Of a stretch of 64,000 nucleotides of DNA, positions 11,117 to 22,650 are shown in pieces. A program made the translations under genes and the position numbers. The notes under the pieces were generated by a model, which searched no databases, had not been told where the DNA came from, and worked only from the letters and a program-made list of their open reading frames with translations. The stretch comes from Lepidodermella squamata. Its lineage: Eukaryota > Gastrotricha. Positions within the stretch are counted from its first letter, which is position 1. Each line of letters starts with the position of its first letter. The stretch is taken from assembly GCA_047495785.1 (NCBI GenBank), contig JBLDXI010000015.1:682001-746000 (forward strand), given 5' to 3'.

Positions 11117-13357
11117 CTAGCAATTGAGACCAAGAGCAGATGCCGAAGTGGCTGGAAGCTTCATCCAGGCCCGCATGGCATTAACCACAGTCAAGTCCCT
11201 GTGAGCCCTCGTGTACTTGCCATCCCCGGTGTTGTAGCCGCAGGAGTTCGCATCGTAGGCCGGGCTGTAGGCAACGCTCCTACAAGTGTTACAATGCTTC
11301 GTGCAAAGCGAACAATCCGATAGACCATCAGGAACCCCAGTACTCCCGTTAGCCCAGTAGTAAGAGCTGAGGACCAATCGGATCGGGTAGTCGTCGTTGT
11401 TGTTCTTCGCGCCATTCGGGCTTGAGAACAATTTAACTTCGAAATTACGGTGGTCGTTGATCGGGCAGTTCTTGATCAAAACACATCCTTGGCTGCCCAT
11501 GTCTCGCGACGACGAGCCAGGATTTTGCTGGTCGTGATCGTCATTCTGAATGACGTTTCTCGTCGGCGAAATTTGACCGCAGGCGTAACCCTTCTCCGGC
11601 TCTTTCGGGTAGCCAGAGTTCCAGATTTTGATCTTTTGAACGTCGTCCTTATCCCAGCCAGCTGAGTACAGCTTCTTCTCGAGGTATAGGCCGAAGTTGT
11701 AGCCGGAATTTTCGTTGCACATCAACAGGTCTGACTCGCCACCGAGAAGAACCTCCAACCAGGCGACGTAGTCAGCCGGCAGTTTCCCGCCAAGGTTGTT
11801 ACGTAGCTTCGAGAAGATCCCGACCAAACTATCGGGGTGAATGTGCTTAGCCGCGTCGATACGAGTCCCCGAGAAGCCAATGGACACTAAATCGGTCAGA
11901 TAGTCGGCGATTCTCTCTTGCACGTTGGCTTTCTCAGTGTTGATATCAACAAGACCGGAGAGCCAGCCGGCGTTTAGGGCTAAAGGATCTGTCCAACTGC
12001 TTAGAGATCGCTCGCAGTGGAAATCGGTTGGGCCGAGATGGGCTGCTGGGAATTCCTGCGATGGAGGCTTTCCGGTGTATGATCCTTCGCTGTAGACATA
12101 ACCCTGGGTGAACATTGGCGATGGACCATCCCCCTTCGCTGTCCCGATGCAGTTGGTTTGTAGAGACGAATTCTTTCGACCCCAAGTTGCACAGCCTTTC
12201 AAGAAATGAAGGAAATAATAAGATGAAGAAATGTAAAGTTTAATGTAAGCGTATCCGTGAGGATGCTGGCAAATCCTAATCCTAATCCAAACCCCACTCC
12301 TATCTCTAACTCATGCCTTATGCCGGATCTCAAGTCCTGCCTTGACCCTTAACCCTGATGACATTAAGCCTGATTTTCCTAAATTATATCTCCAGGTACA
12401 TACGAACAAGCATGCAAGTCAGCAGATGTAAGATGGAAGAAAACATATTCGTTTCGCAATAACAATCGGAAACCCAACCTACCAGCATTAGGATTTCGGT
12501 GCTTTGTATTGGCATCGTTGCCAGCCCCAGTCATATGGTTGATAACAGCATCAGCGTAAACCCGAACCCCCAACTTCCGGCATGTTTGAATAGCAGTTCG
12601 AAGATCATCTCGAGTGCCCATCCGGCCGTGGAGGCGGTACGATACCGGCTGGTAGCAGAAGTACCAAGGATTCAGCGCATTTTCAAACGGCTCACTTGCG
12701 ATGAGTTGTTCCTGAGCTGGAAACAGTTTGACCCCTAAATAACCCATTTTCGAGAGCATTGCACACTCCTTAGCAACATCGGTGTGTGGCCACATGAACA
12801 ACTCAACAATAGCCCCTTTCTGGCCATTCCGATAGTCACCAGCTGAATTAGCCGGGGTAACAGATGGAGCGTCCCACAGGAAATCGATAGGCTCGAGCTC
12901 GATTTTTGACCCGTCTGAGCCCAGAACAGCGACTGATATCGGTCCATGGTCCTTCGACGAGCTGAACAACTTCTTCGAGCTAGTTTGCTTCTGGCCACCA
13001 AAAACGTAGAAAAGTGCAGCGTTATCACGGTGTTCAGCAATAATTTCGGCGGTTGCGCTGTTTCGGTCTGAGGAATAGACGAGGTGAACGTGAGCTGCGA
13101 GGACGTTGAAGCTCTGGAAGCTGCTGACGTAGTCGGCCTCGCCCGGGCCCGGCGTAAACCACTTGAAGCTTTCGTAACTTTGAGGAGTTTCAACCTGGTT
13201 GCCGTTGCATTGCTGAAAGGAAGTGAAAGAATGTCAATTTTCAGATGATTTCATCTGCACATTTGCTCACATTTTCTCTGTAGATCTGGCATGAAGGTAA
13301 CTCTGCTGAGCAGAAACCTGCCAATCCAAGAATGAGTGTTATTGTTCTTAAATGCAT
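11117..13357 (-). CDS. Secreted alpha-amylase (GH13)
   Basis: Endo-hydrolysis of alpha-1,4 glucan links in starch or glycogen. Three exons, 13271-13357, 12483-13212 and 11117-12195, give 631 aa with all phases consistent. Introns are 58 nt (GTGAGC-CAG) and 287 nt (GTAGGT-AAG). The first exon is a signal peptide (MHLRTITLILGLAGFCSA). About 110 residues without a clear match precede the catalytic barrel. The four GH13 regions are present: DAVINH (D250), GTRIDAAKH with nucleophile D386, WLEVLLGG with acid E420, and NDDHDQQNP with D494. Spacing fits the family. Region IV differs from the FVDNHDNQRGHG of ordinary chloride-dependent animal amylases, so this is probably a different amylase lineage (inference). 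A TATA-like box lies about 110 bp upstream of the ATG. The gene appears intact. Confidence 0.92.
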
Positions 13358-15102
13358 TTCTAGGAAGAATGTTTAAATTCAAAATTTTTACAAACTGATG
13401 CAAATTTCTACGAAACGAGGTTGAAATGCTGAAGGGAGAAATGTCCATTTTGACTCGCAAAATCTAGAATATAAATACACGAAGGGCGTTAGGTTTTTTT
13501 ATGACGGGTTCGCCTTATCTTTCGCCACTTTTTTACATTTGGCAGTTTTCGTAAAACAGAATTGTACTTTGGCTGATAGCGCTGGATCCTCTTATCTGTA
13601 GCTTTGAGACACGAATGTGAGAATTTTTCAGCACGAAGAAATCGTGTTGGCAGCGTCAGAGGTCACGATACTCCTCGACTTCTTCTCTACGATACTTCTC
13701 TGAGGCTCTAGCTAACCATTGTTTCCTGGAGCTCACAATAAATGAATCACCTTTGTATACAATTTGAATCAAATAATAAGTCATTGCTCTTGTTGTGTGG
13801 TTGAATTACCTTCATTTGGCTATCAGTGGTAAATACATGGAGGAAGGAGTGATCGATGTATAAACATCTCAATTTATCTTCTCATTCTCCTGCAGTTACT
13901 CAATATGTTGTACCTTTTTTCTGTATATATATTACAGGACAAATCAGCAATTCCAAGCACTATTCATAGGATTAGGATTAGATGTGCTATCAGCTTTCCT
14001 CATTCAGCCAGCACGATATCCACCTGAAACAGCACTATCAGTGCTGGAAGATACTTACCTCGAGAGGTCCAGGCAAGAAAACCCCTAAAAACCACAGGGG
14101 AACCTTTAATCAGATAAATTCGGAGCTCAGATCACAATAAAACCAATAAGAAGAACAAACCCAAGTTTATTCATTTGTCTTCAAGCAGCCGTTCAAGCCT
14201 TGTCAACACTTCAAGGTGATATCGGCAATTTTCAACACGAAAAATTACACAATGCAATTCTAATCCAAGACTTAGGTTACTTGACACTTGACACAATTTT
14301 CAGATTCGACAGCTGAGAAGCCTTTGAATATAAGACCCAAGAGTGAATCCTGTTTCCGCCTTGCCTTCTTGATAGATCGAGTCTAAACAAATTACAAGTT
14401 ACAAGCAGAAATTTTACGCACGTCTTTCATGAATATTAAGTGCCAGCTTTTCTTATTGAACAAATCTTATTGGAAAATCTCAGCTGTAGAATTTTAAAAT
14501 AATATCTCTACAATGAACTCGGCCATGCGTAGGTGCTTGCGCTTTGTGTTAATTGCTTCTTCATCAACCTTCATCACCGAGTCACGTGTTCATGAAAAAA
14601 TTTGCCAACACGCCATGCGCGCAAGTTCGCCATTATTAGTTAACGGCAGTGGTCGCAAATCATAATAGTCAACAAGATGCCCATCTTATCTTCAGGCCAA
14701 CAATATACCTTCTAATAATATATTGCTTGGAAACCATTAGCCCCGAGTGAGAAATGCGTATTTTTATCAGCACCGTTGACTGAATTAAAAAAAAAGATAT
14801 ACATACTCTCTGTTTCTTCGTGCCCCGTTCGCTTAATCGCTTAAAAAGCATCTTTGAAGCATTCCGGTCAATTTTATTTTCGACACGTGAAACCTGAATG
14901 CGTCAGCAAATTGTAATCGTTCTAGGTTGAAGTTTCACCCAACAATACATTGATTTGGAATCATTCATTGAATTTAGGGCTATTTGGCGTGGGGTCTCTG
15001 GCATGTGGCCCAGAACAACAGAGGCAGAAAAGTCTGGTAAGAATCCGTCTAAATCTTCATGGAATTCTTCTGGGATTCTCATCTTAACTTCACGTTTTGC
15101 AG
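13358..15102. other. Divergent intergenic region, amylase to EGF-papain gene
   Basis: It should contain both promoters. A diverged relic of the 140-bp MITE family lies at about 14023-14120 (AAAACCCC...ACCACAGGGGAACC). A candidate 5' exon of the downstream gene ends at a GTAAGA donor at 15037; in its phase-0 frame it encodes a hydrophobic stretch (LGLFGVGSLACG), possibly the end of a signal peptide, but its ATG was not found. Confidence 0.45.
13470..13477 (-). promoter_or_regulatory. Possible TATA box of the amylase gene
   Basis: TATTTATA on the minus strand, about 113 bp upstream of the amylase ATG. The position is plausible for a core promoter, but AT-rich DNA makes chance occurrence likely. 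Confidence 0.25.
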
Positions 15103-17123
15103 CTGAATTGCTTCAACGGGGGAACTTTCATGTCTGACACGGGGTCATGCTCATGCCCATCTGGATATAAAGGGTCGAAATGCGAGCAATGTAATAATCG
15201 ATTGACCAATAAAATAAAACCATCGCAATGGTTCTTGCTCACTTTTATCAAGACGCCTGTCCAAATTGCAAAAACGGAGCCGCGTGCAGCGGTCCAAATC
15301 AGTGCAAGTGCGAAAGTGGGTGGACTGGAACTACCTGCGAGACATGTAAGGTCGAATTTGTTATAGCCCTTAGCCCTTAGCTACAGCTTGGCTTCAGTTT
15401 CCTGTGCTGCTTCTCCGTGTGTCAATGGCGGTACCTGTACTGGAGCTAATACTTGCGTCTGTCCCGTTGCGTTCACCGGCCCTTCTTGCTCGAAATGCGA
15501 GTTTCAACATAGGCATTGCGATTGTATGAACCTTAACATATCTAACTTTCTTAGCTGCCTGTTCGAACAACCCGTGTTTGAATGGTGGGACTTGCACAGG
15601 ACCTAGTATTTGCACCTGTACTACTGCTTACAAGGGCCCGACCTGCGGTGAGTGTTGACAGAATTCAGTAATAAATTGCGTATTGAACTATTTCCCGTTT
15701 CAGCTATATGTGAGTTTCGGAATTTTTGCCATCGTAATAGCTGCTATCATTTCAATTGCTTCTCCAGCCACTGCTGCGAAGCCTGACGATGCAAGGTGGG
15801 CAGCCTTCAAGAAGCTATTCCCAGATTCTGAGATCGATACTGAAGAGGAAGACGATGAAGCCGAGGCAGCTCTGCTCCAAGAAATCGGTGAAATCGAGGA
15901 ATGGAACGAGGACCCGGATAATCCTGACGTGAACTATGGCCTGAATGAATTCAGTGCTAAGACGGACGAATGGAAGCAAAAGAATCTTCTCGGAAAAGTA
16001 ACAACAGACATAGCGGGCAAGCGTAGGCGGAAGCGCGAAACCAGTTACTTCACTGAAACGACTGAAACGACTGTTTGCGTGATCGAGAAAGAAGACGGCG
16101 TGGAGATCAGACGAAAGTGCGTTCCCAACGTAGGCACTGTTGATGACGATAACTTAATGCGCGAGCTGTACACGACTCGACCTCTTAACTCTTACCCGCC
16201 GGTTGATACCAACTATGGAAATGCACCAACTCTACCTCTTTTAGAGCCTGCCGATGCGATCCCAGGTAGGTTGCGTTCCTAACGAGTTAGAGGTTAGAGT
16301 TTGTTAAGAATCAAGAAATATGTAAATCAAATGCGAACAATGGTTTTGATTTTCTATACCCCAATGAGGTTATCCCGGTTCACCCCCACCTACAAAGCCG
16401 AAAATACAAATAATGAAAGTACTTTCAGGTGCCATAGTCGACTGGAGACTGAAAGGCTACTTATCGCCCATAAAATCTCAAAAGGGATGCGGATCCTGCT
16501 ACACATTCGCGGCAAATTCGGTCATCGAGTCTCGTCTGGCTCTGAAAAACAAAGCCAGCCCGATCATTATGTCCGAACAGCAGCTGGTAGACTGTGCAAA
16601 AGGCGTGGGTATTGCCAATGGTTGCGATGGCGGCAATTTTGATTCGGTCGTGACTTACTACAAACAGGCGAATGCTTTTGCGAAAGCAGAGGATTACCCG
16701 TATGTGATGAAAGCGGGCGCTTGTGCTTTCGATAAGGCTAAAGGCGTGCCATTGGCGATAACTGGCCTCTCACAGATATACTCGGTGGATAAGCTAACGA
16801 ACACGTACCAAATTTTGAGACCGAACATGGTGAAAAAGATGATGGACGCTCTGCAATATGGCCCAATTCAGGTGGATATGCACGCTGAATCAAGATTCCA
16901 GGCCTATGAGAAAGGTGTATTCGACCCTAAAGATTGCCCGACCAATGTCAACCACGACGTGATGCTTGTTGGCTATGGCGTGGAGCCGACAACCGGCGAG
17001 GAGTATTGGATTGGCCGCAACTCTTGGGGCACGTCTTGGGGCATTAAGGGATATTTCAAGATCCGGAAAGGCGTAAATAGATGCGCCATAGAAAACAGCG
17101 TACTATGGCCGTACTTCAAGTGA
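15103..17123 (+). CDS. EGF-repeat / papain-family (C1) cysteine protease fusion
   Basis: Exons inferred at 15103-15190, 15253-15345, 15398-15496, 15555-15647, 15768-16265 and 16429-17123; frames and phases agree throughout. The first four each encode one EGF-like module (C...NGG-x-C...C-x-C...G-x-x-C), bounded by phase-1 introns, the classic shuffled-exon pattern. One intron starts with GC (15497). A 6-nt micro-exon at 15704-15709 is possible and would keep the frame. The fifth exon is an acidic propeptide-like region with NYGLNEFSAKTDEWK, resembling the I29 prodomain, and a basic furin-type site (KRRRKR). The last exon is the mature C1 domain: oxyanion Gln and catalytic Cys (SQKGCGSCYTF), His (NVNHDVMLVGYG) and Asn (GRNSWGTSWG) are present, so it should be active. 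EGF modules in front of a papain protease are unusual. The 5' start is unresolved (candidate exon ends at 15036). Confidence 0.82.
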
Positions 17124-19925
17124 ACGCCGCCTGTGGCCGTACATTCAAACAGCATTTGTATTGTGTACGATCAATATGTTCAATTCTTCGCTTTGACTAG
17201 CTAATAGACGATATTGATTGAAAACTTGTATCTTGTATATCTTGCAGACTTGCAATAGGAATATTTCATACTTAGCTTTATTGCGGGAGTTAGCGGGAAA
17301 ACAGAGATTTCCTCATTAGTTATCGTCGATGAGCCGGCGGGGCAACTAGCCGACAGGCACTTTATTGCTAATCGTGAAAATTAAAGGGAACAGCTTCAAT
17401 CTTTAATCGTTACGTAATAGCATGATTACCGTACTGCCCGGAAAAGTCGCGGCCTCGAATAAATGGCAGTCTCAAATAGATGTCAGAGATTAGAGGTCGT
17501 TCGAAAAAATAAATGTCTGGTCAGTGGCGGGACAATAATGAAGATCACTAATGAGGTTATTTAAGCCATTTTGATTGGATATAATTTCTACTCCTTGCAT
17601 TCGGAAAGGCCAGGGACCAATTATTTGGCCAAAATGAAGTAGATCTAAGGGAAATGGATGCCACTTTGTTTACCTAGGCGGTTACTTGTTGGTTCGGGTA
17701 ATAGGGCAAACACATTTTCAATTTCATCATTATTTCCACGGCACCGTCGCATTCGCCATCGCTATACAGTTTAGCCACTGAGCTGTTTCCTTGAATCACG
17801 TTTTCAAGCTTATAATGCGCAGTTGCTCTGTGAACATGTTCGTCAAAAAGTAATGCGACTCTCGTTATGCAAGTAATAAAAAAAATCTGTTATTTTCCCC
17901 TATCGGAGGAGCGGCCCACTCAAGTGATGAGTCACGAAGAAACAGCTATGTCAGGCAGACCTGAAGTTTCTCCCTTGAGTGGAGTGTCGATTGAGATCGA
18001 TTCATAGTATTGGTGTAAAAAGCGGGGAATTCGCGATTTGCCGGGAAGCTCCTAGCTTTAAAAGGTGCTTCGATTTCGGCCTCACTCAGGATTGGCTTCA
18101 TTCTACCAGGTCGTCGAAAAAGGTCGGTCTCACTAACAGGCGATATGGCATCGAATGCTAACTCTGAAGAAGTTGCTTAGATATGGCTAACCACTGAAAA
18201 CAACAGCTGCTTATGGCCAGCCTAGTACACTGCACTTGTTGGACATGCCTTATTGGGACATGCCCAATTCCGATCCGGTAATACAGATTCCGAGCAATGT
18301 TCTGCGCCACAGCTAGGCTTCGATCTCCTGACCCCGTGACTTAGGCATGAGGATCTCACGCGGCTCAGCTAACCCTTCGATTTCTAACGCATGCACAAGT
18401 GGAGAGGATCCGCATAGCCATAGCTCTAGAGCTGATCTGCTCAGTTTTTCTATATTTACTTACGGCTTTGCGTCGCAGTCCGTATCTTCGCAGATAGGCT
18501 CACTGAACGGCAAACTTGTTGCTAACAGACTCTTCGATACTCTATTGATCTTTACATTACTAGAGCATAGATGCCGAATAGCTTCCTTGTTATTTACCTC
18601 CCGACTTATTCATATCCCCTTTCGAGCATGTCAGTTTGACGGGAGATGGCAGTGAAACTTATTGCAACAGTTGGCACGAGCATTAATTCGCAAGAACCAA
18701 AATAAGCAAATTCCTCAAACAGTTTTATCACTCCTGCCGAGTTATTTTGATGCTCTCAGGCAGGAAGCGATTATTTTCACAGATTATGTTGCAATTTGAT
18801 GGAAAACAAATTAGCTTAATCAATACGCTTTTTCTTCTTTACTAGTTTTTGGCGTCTCTAAGCCGCTATATTACCTGCTAGATTCAAGAAACTTAGGTAG
18901 CCTGCCGACTGCTGATGTATAATTGATTCAGAATATTCAACATGAGGAAATTGGGTTAATTTCTCGATAAATCTCCAGACCAGCCAGTGCTTTCCTGGCG
19001 TTCAGCCACAGCTTCGCTACTGCCATGAGGTAACTGAGTGCTACTCATAGCCCTAGTTTCAGGTATTTGGTATTGCGCATTTATGACGACCGTCCAAGAG
19101 CAATAAAAGTAATGAGCGCAAAAGTTGCCTCGACTTGTGATATCACCGAGTATAAGCATATTATGAAGTGAAATAAACCTATGTACTTTACAAAAAATAA
19201 CAATTAATATTAGCCGATATTAGTTTACACACAGGCCACTTGCTTGTTCAAGTTTCTTGTGATGTGTTCGTGGTCTATTGTACAAGCAATAAACATTAGC
19301 TCATGTACAATATTATTATGGTGATATTATGGTGATTATGGTGATATTATGGTGATATTGTCTTTTGATGGTCACCAAGTACTCACCCCCGGGCAGCTAC
19401 GTCAAGACGCAAACCTTAGCCGTGTAATACCGGCAGCTTCTTGCCTTTTACAACTCGTTCGTGTGAAGAAGGTTTTAACTCTCCGGCCAATGTAAACCTA
19501 CCGACCTGCTGGCTCAAGTATCGAGTCAATGACTCGGGCTTACAATAGTGGATGGCTCAATAGTGCGACCTTGAGAATTGAAAAATATACAAAATACATG
19601 CTCAAGCTACAAGTTTGTTTTATTGCGCTCTCAACAATAAAGAGCTCATGATAGCCGTGCGTACTTGATGCCTTTGTTATGAGTTAAAACCCACTTGGTT
19701 GTGACTTGGATAGAAGAAAAGATCACTGGAAGCCGTTTTAACTAAATGATCAAATGAAGGCTTATCAGCATGTCTATGGCGGCTGAGATGTTCTCCAGCT
19801 AAATGATTGGAAATTGACTCTCATAAGCTCTGGAAAATGACTCGGTTCACTCTACTTGTTAGTCGAGTTTAAACAAAACTCATAATTACTCCCTATTTAA
19901 TAGCGAGCGCTTTGATTATCACGAG
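17124..19925. other. Gene-poor region
   Basis: No gene could be supported. Short open frames (for example 18347-18655 +) lack recognisable content. The stretch contains a TATTATGGTGA microsatellite at 19310-19361. Confidence 0.45.
19310..19361. repeat. Microsatellite, TATTATGGTGA-type
   Basis: About four to five units of TATTATGGTGA or the shorter TTATGGTGA follow one another with slight length variation. Confidence 0.7.
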
Positions 19926-19933
19926 TCACGTGA

Positions 19934-20076
19934 CAGTGTGCGAAGTAGAATCCGGGAGCTGAGGTGTTTTCTACCTGTTTTTTTGACCCAGCCGAAGAAA
20001 CCAAAAGGTCCCCCCTGTGGTTTTTTCCGCCTTTCTCTGGTTGGAATCCCGGTGCTTGGGTTTACTTCGCACCCTG
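19934..20076 (+). mobile_element. hAT-type MITE, 143 bp, with 8-bp target duplication
   Basis: Starts CAGTGTGCGAAGTAGAATCC and ends TACTTCGCACCCTG, giving 14-bp imperfect terminal inverted repeats. A perfect direct repeat, TCACGTGA, flanks it at 19926-19933 and 20077-20084. It is the sister copy of 1418-1557. Two copies with different perfect 8-bp duplications show real transposition by a hAT-type enzyme. Confidence 0.85.
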
Positions 20077-20510
20077 TCACGTGATGAAGTTGTGTTAAGT
20101 TCCTGTGAAGATAGAACTGAATTCAACAGCTGATTTCCAGCTGCAAACCACGTTCAAGATCCCAATTTATGACGTTGACCTTGAGAGCCTAAAAGCACGC
20201 ATGAATTAAACCAACTTCACAACGCGAAATATTCTTTCGATAAATGACACTACTGAGTCAACTTTCATCGAAACGCGGTTTAGATAGAATATACAATGTT
20301 TTATTGATTTGATCCATCTTAAATCGAACAATTTGATAAATTGACAAACTTGATAATCGAATAAATTATGTTCGTGAAATAGCTTTATTCGATTAGTAAC
20401 GAGAAGCGATCTCGATAATCCCTGATGCTGGAAAAGTTAGATAATCGCAGCAGTTGGCGCGAAAAGTCATCCTGCTGCGATTATCCCATGATTCAGCCAT
20501 GGCAGTCATT

Positions 20511-21342
20511 TTACACCTGCGAGCAAGTTTCAATAGCTATACCGTAGATCGTAGTACTGGTCAGTGTGTTCACTGGCGTGTCTGATGGGCTTATAAACAG
20601 AGCTGCACAGCAGGCGCGGAACGAAGCGGACGCGTATGCCGACAGAGAAGTTTTCGCTTGGCCCTAATGATGAATGATGCACAACGAAAAAATTATGTCA
20701 TGCGTGACAAATCTAACGTACCGCAGTTGCACCAGTGATAACAGTGCCATAGCCTCCTGTCACAGGGTCGCAGGTGTGCGGAAAGGCGAAGCACTTCACT
20801 GCAACCGGTGAGGATTGGGCACAAGCTTTGTAAGGCGTCGTATCGGCTCCGACAATGCAAGCAGTTTGTGGCGTTGATGTCGTTGCAACAATTTGGTAGA
20901 AGAGGTTAGGCGACGCACCAGCCCCGGCGCAACAGGCAGCGAATGAGTCGTAACTGGCTGCTGGACTGGCAGGCTGTAAAATTGTGATTTAATCACTACC
21001 ACAATCGCGAGAATAGCGACTTACAGCACCGCCTGAAAGTACAGCGCAGTTGGCTCCCGCAGCTGAAAGGCAGTACTTCATAGCTTGGGATACAGGCGCT
21101 GGCGAGGTGATCGAACACAGCGCAAATTGGCCCTATCGAATTTGTAATCGTTAATACTGAAATTGAAAATGAAAAGGTCTTACAGTTTGATCGCAAAACT
21201 GGGAGCTAGTGCAGCCGCTTTCGGCGCAAGTTTGCCCAGAGGAGCAGGTTGGCGATGGACAGGGTGTCGAGGCTACGGTCGACGGCGGGCAAGCTTCGAC
21301 CGATGTAGCACCAGCAACCAGTAGGGCGGCTAAAATAAGCAT
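20511..21342 (-). CDS. 18-cysteine secreted family protein, type A, block 1
   Basis: Unrecognised small secreted protein, 223 aa, in four phase-0 exons: 21184-21342, 21025-21132, 20722-20973 and 20511-20663, with introns of 51, 51 and 58 nt. A signal peptide (MLILAALLVAGATSVEA) is followed directly by a mature Cys (CPPST). The mature protein has exactly 18 Cys: six in module 1, three in module 2 (starting GQF), six in module 3 (YDSFAACC...CFAFPHTC), three in module 4 (SFRACC...ETC). Modules 3 and 4 share a Y-x-x-F-x-x-C-C-type motif, suggesting internal duplication. The last exon was placed by homology with the other family members. It is head-to-head with the gene at 21834 and collinear with the type-A gene at 43358-44245. 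Function unknown; high disulphide content fits an extracellular environment. Confidence 0.87.
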
Positions 21343-21833
21343 AATACTTGCAGGATTTCGAAAATGAAACCTGGCTCGGTATGGCTCGTCTGCTTTTCAT
21401 AACCAACGAATGTGTCCGTCAGACCAAGCACTTAAGGACATTTTCTTTAGCAGCTGAAATGCATTTCTCCAGTCAAAAAAACTTCGAACGCATTTTTCAA
21501 TCAACAGATTACCGTAAACACGGCGCTGCTACCGTAATTCCGTATTTTCCAGAAATCGAAATTTCTAGGCAAAAAACCAGAACTTTGAATGATGCAACGC
21601 GCAATTGTAATTCTTTCAAGGCTTGAGTCGCCGAAATAAATGTTGAATTTCGCTGATGAAATCGGCTGTTAGAGTGCGTTGCTACGACTTGTTTACAATT
21701 TCTAGTAGCTTCGTGCGACAAATCCAGGTCTGGACAAGATAGCAGTTCCGAAAGAGACGTAGCGTGCTGTAAAATGTTAGCCGCAGTCAACCGGCCTAAA
21801 TTTCAATTTTTCGACTTAGGTGTAGCAAAAACC
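21343..21833. promoter_or_regulatory. Shared divergent promoter region, A/C pair, block 1
   Basis: The 491 bp lie between two ATGs pointing away from each other. The equivalent region in block 2 (44246-44743) is 498 bp. Two segments upstream of the right-hand gene are conserved between them: a GACTTGTTTACA box (about 21685-21700 here, 44592-44607 there) and GCCGCAGTC followed by CGGCCTAAATTTCA (about 21780-21805 and 44689-44713). These are candidate regulatory elements. Confidence 0.5.
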
Positions 21834-22650
21834 ATGCAAGCTGCTATTTTCCTGCTCGCCGTTGTTTCAGTCGCCGACCTAGCCCAAGCCTGCCCGCCAT
21901 CTACTTCCGCTGCAACGCCGTGTCCTACAGTTGTGACGTGTCAATCTGGAACCTCATGCCAGCAGGTGGCTTGCCCTAAATCGGGCTACGCTTGCTCGAC
22001 TTCGGTACGAAAAAACAAGCCGGCCCATAATGTATAATGTTGGCATTTGTTTCAGGGCCAATTTGCTCAATGCTCGGTCCCTACCAGTGTCATAGGAATT
22101 CCGGCCACATTCTGCCTTTCGACTGGCACGTGCTCAGCAATTACAGGCGCAACTGTAGGTTCCGACTTGAATTTGCTGAATCTCGCTAACATTTGAAGTA
22201 AATAGGCGACTGGAACTACTTCGAACTCGTTCGTGAGCTGCTGTTCGGGCGTGAGCCCCATAACATCGAACATCCAGTACATCCAGCTGGCAGTTAGCAA
22301 CTCGCCCGTCACGATGTGTGTCGCCACGAATGACGTAACAATGTACAGAATGTGCCAGGCTTCGGGAACAACCGTATTGACTGGCGCATCGTGCGTCCGC
22401 TTCCCAAGCTCTTGCGAAACCGGCAAGGTTCAAGCTACAGCGGCGCTGGTGAGTTCTGGAAAGTAGTCAAAACCATAATTACGTTACTGTGCCATTTGTT
22501 TGACAGGATAACGTTAGCACATTTGTCTACAGCACTTTCCGCGAATGTTGTGCAGCACTCAAAAAATCTACCGCACCAGTTACGTCATCCCAATTCACAT
22601 CCGTCGATGTTCTCGGCGTTACGGTCGACAAATGCATCGGCGCTCGATAA
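21834..22650 (+). CDS. 18-cysteine secreted family protein, type C, block 1
   Basis: Unrecognised secreted protein, 218 aa, in four phase-0 exons: 21834-22004, 22056-22154, 22206-22448 and 22507-22650. Introns are 51, 51 and 58 nt. The signal peptide MQAAIFLLAVVSVADLAQA is followed by CPPST. The 18 mature cysteines follow the 6+3+6+3 plan: module 2 is GQFAQC...CLSTGTC, module 3 has SFVSCC...CVRFPSSC, module 4 has TFRECC...DKC. Length and exon structure match the block-2 partner at 44744-45573 (also 218 aa) and the two are clearly similar over the whole protein. It is transcribed away from the type-A gene. No enzymatic motif is visible. Confidence 0.9.

Noticed and set aside
12250-12370. Telomere-like CCTAATCCTAATCC in the amylase intron
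   Set aside because: Only two or three imperfect units; too short to suggest interstitial telomere sequence.
20713-21342. Three-exon version of the type-A gene ending in Val-Arg-stop
   Set aside because: The apparent end is a read-through of the splice donor GTACGT; a fourth exon at 20511-20663 supplies the conserved CC module in frame. The same holds for the block-2 copy.
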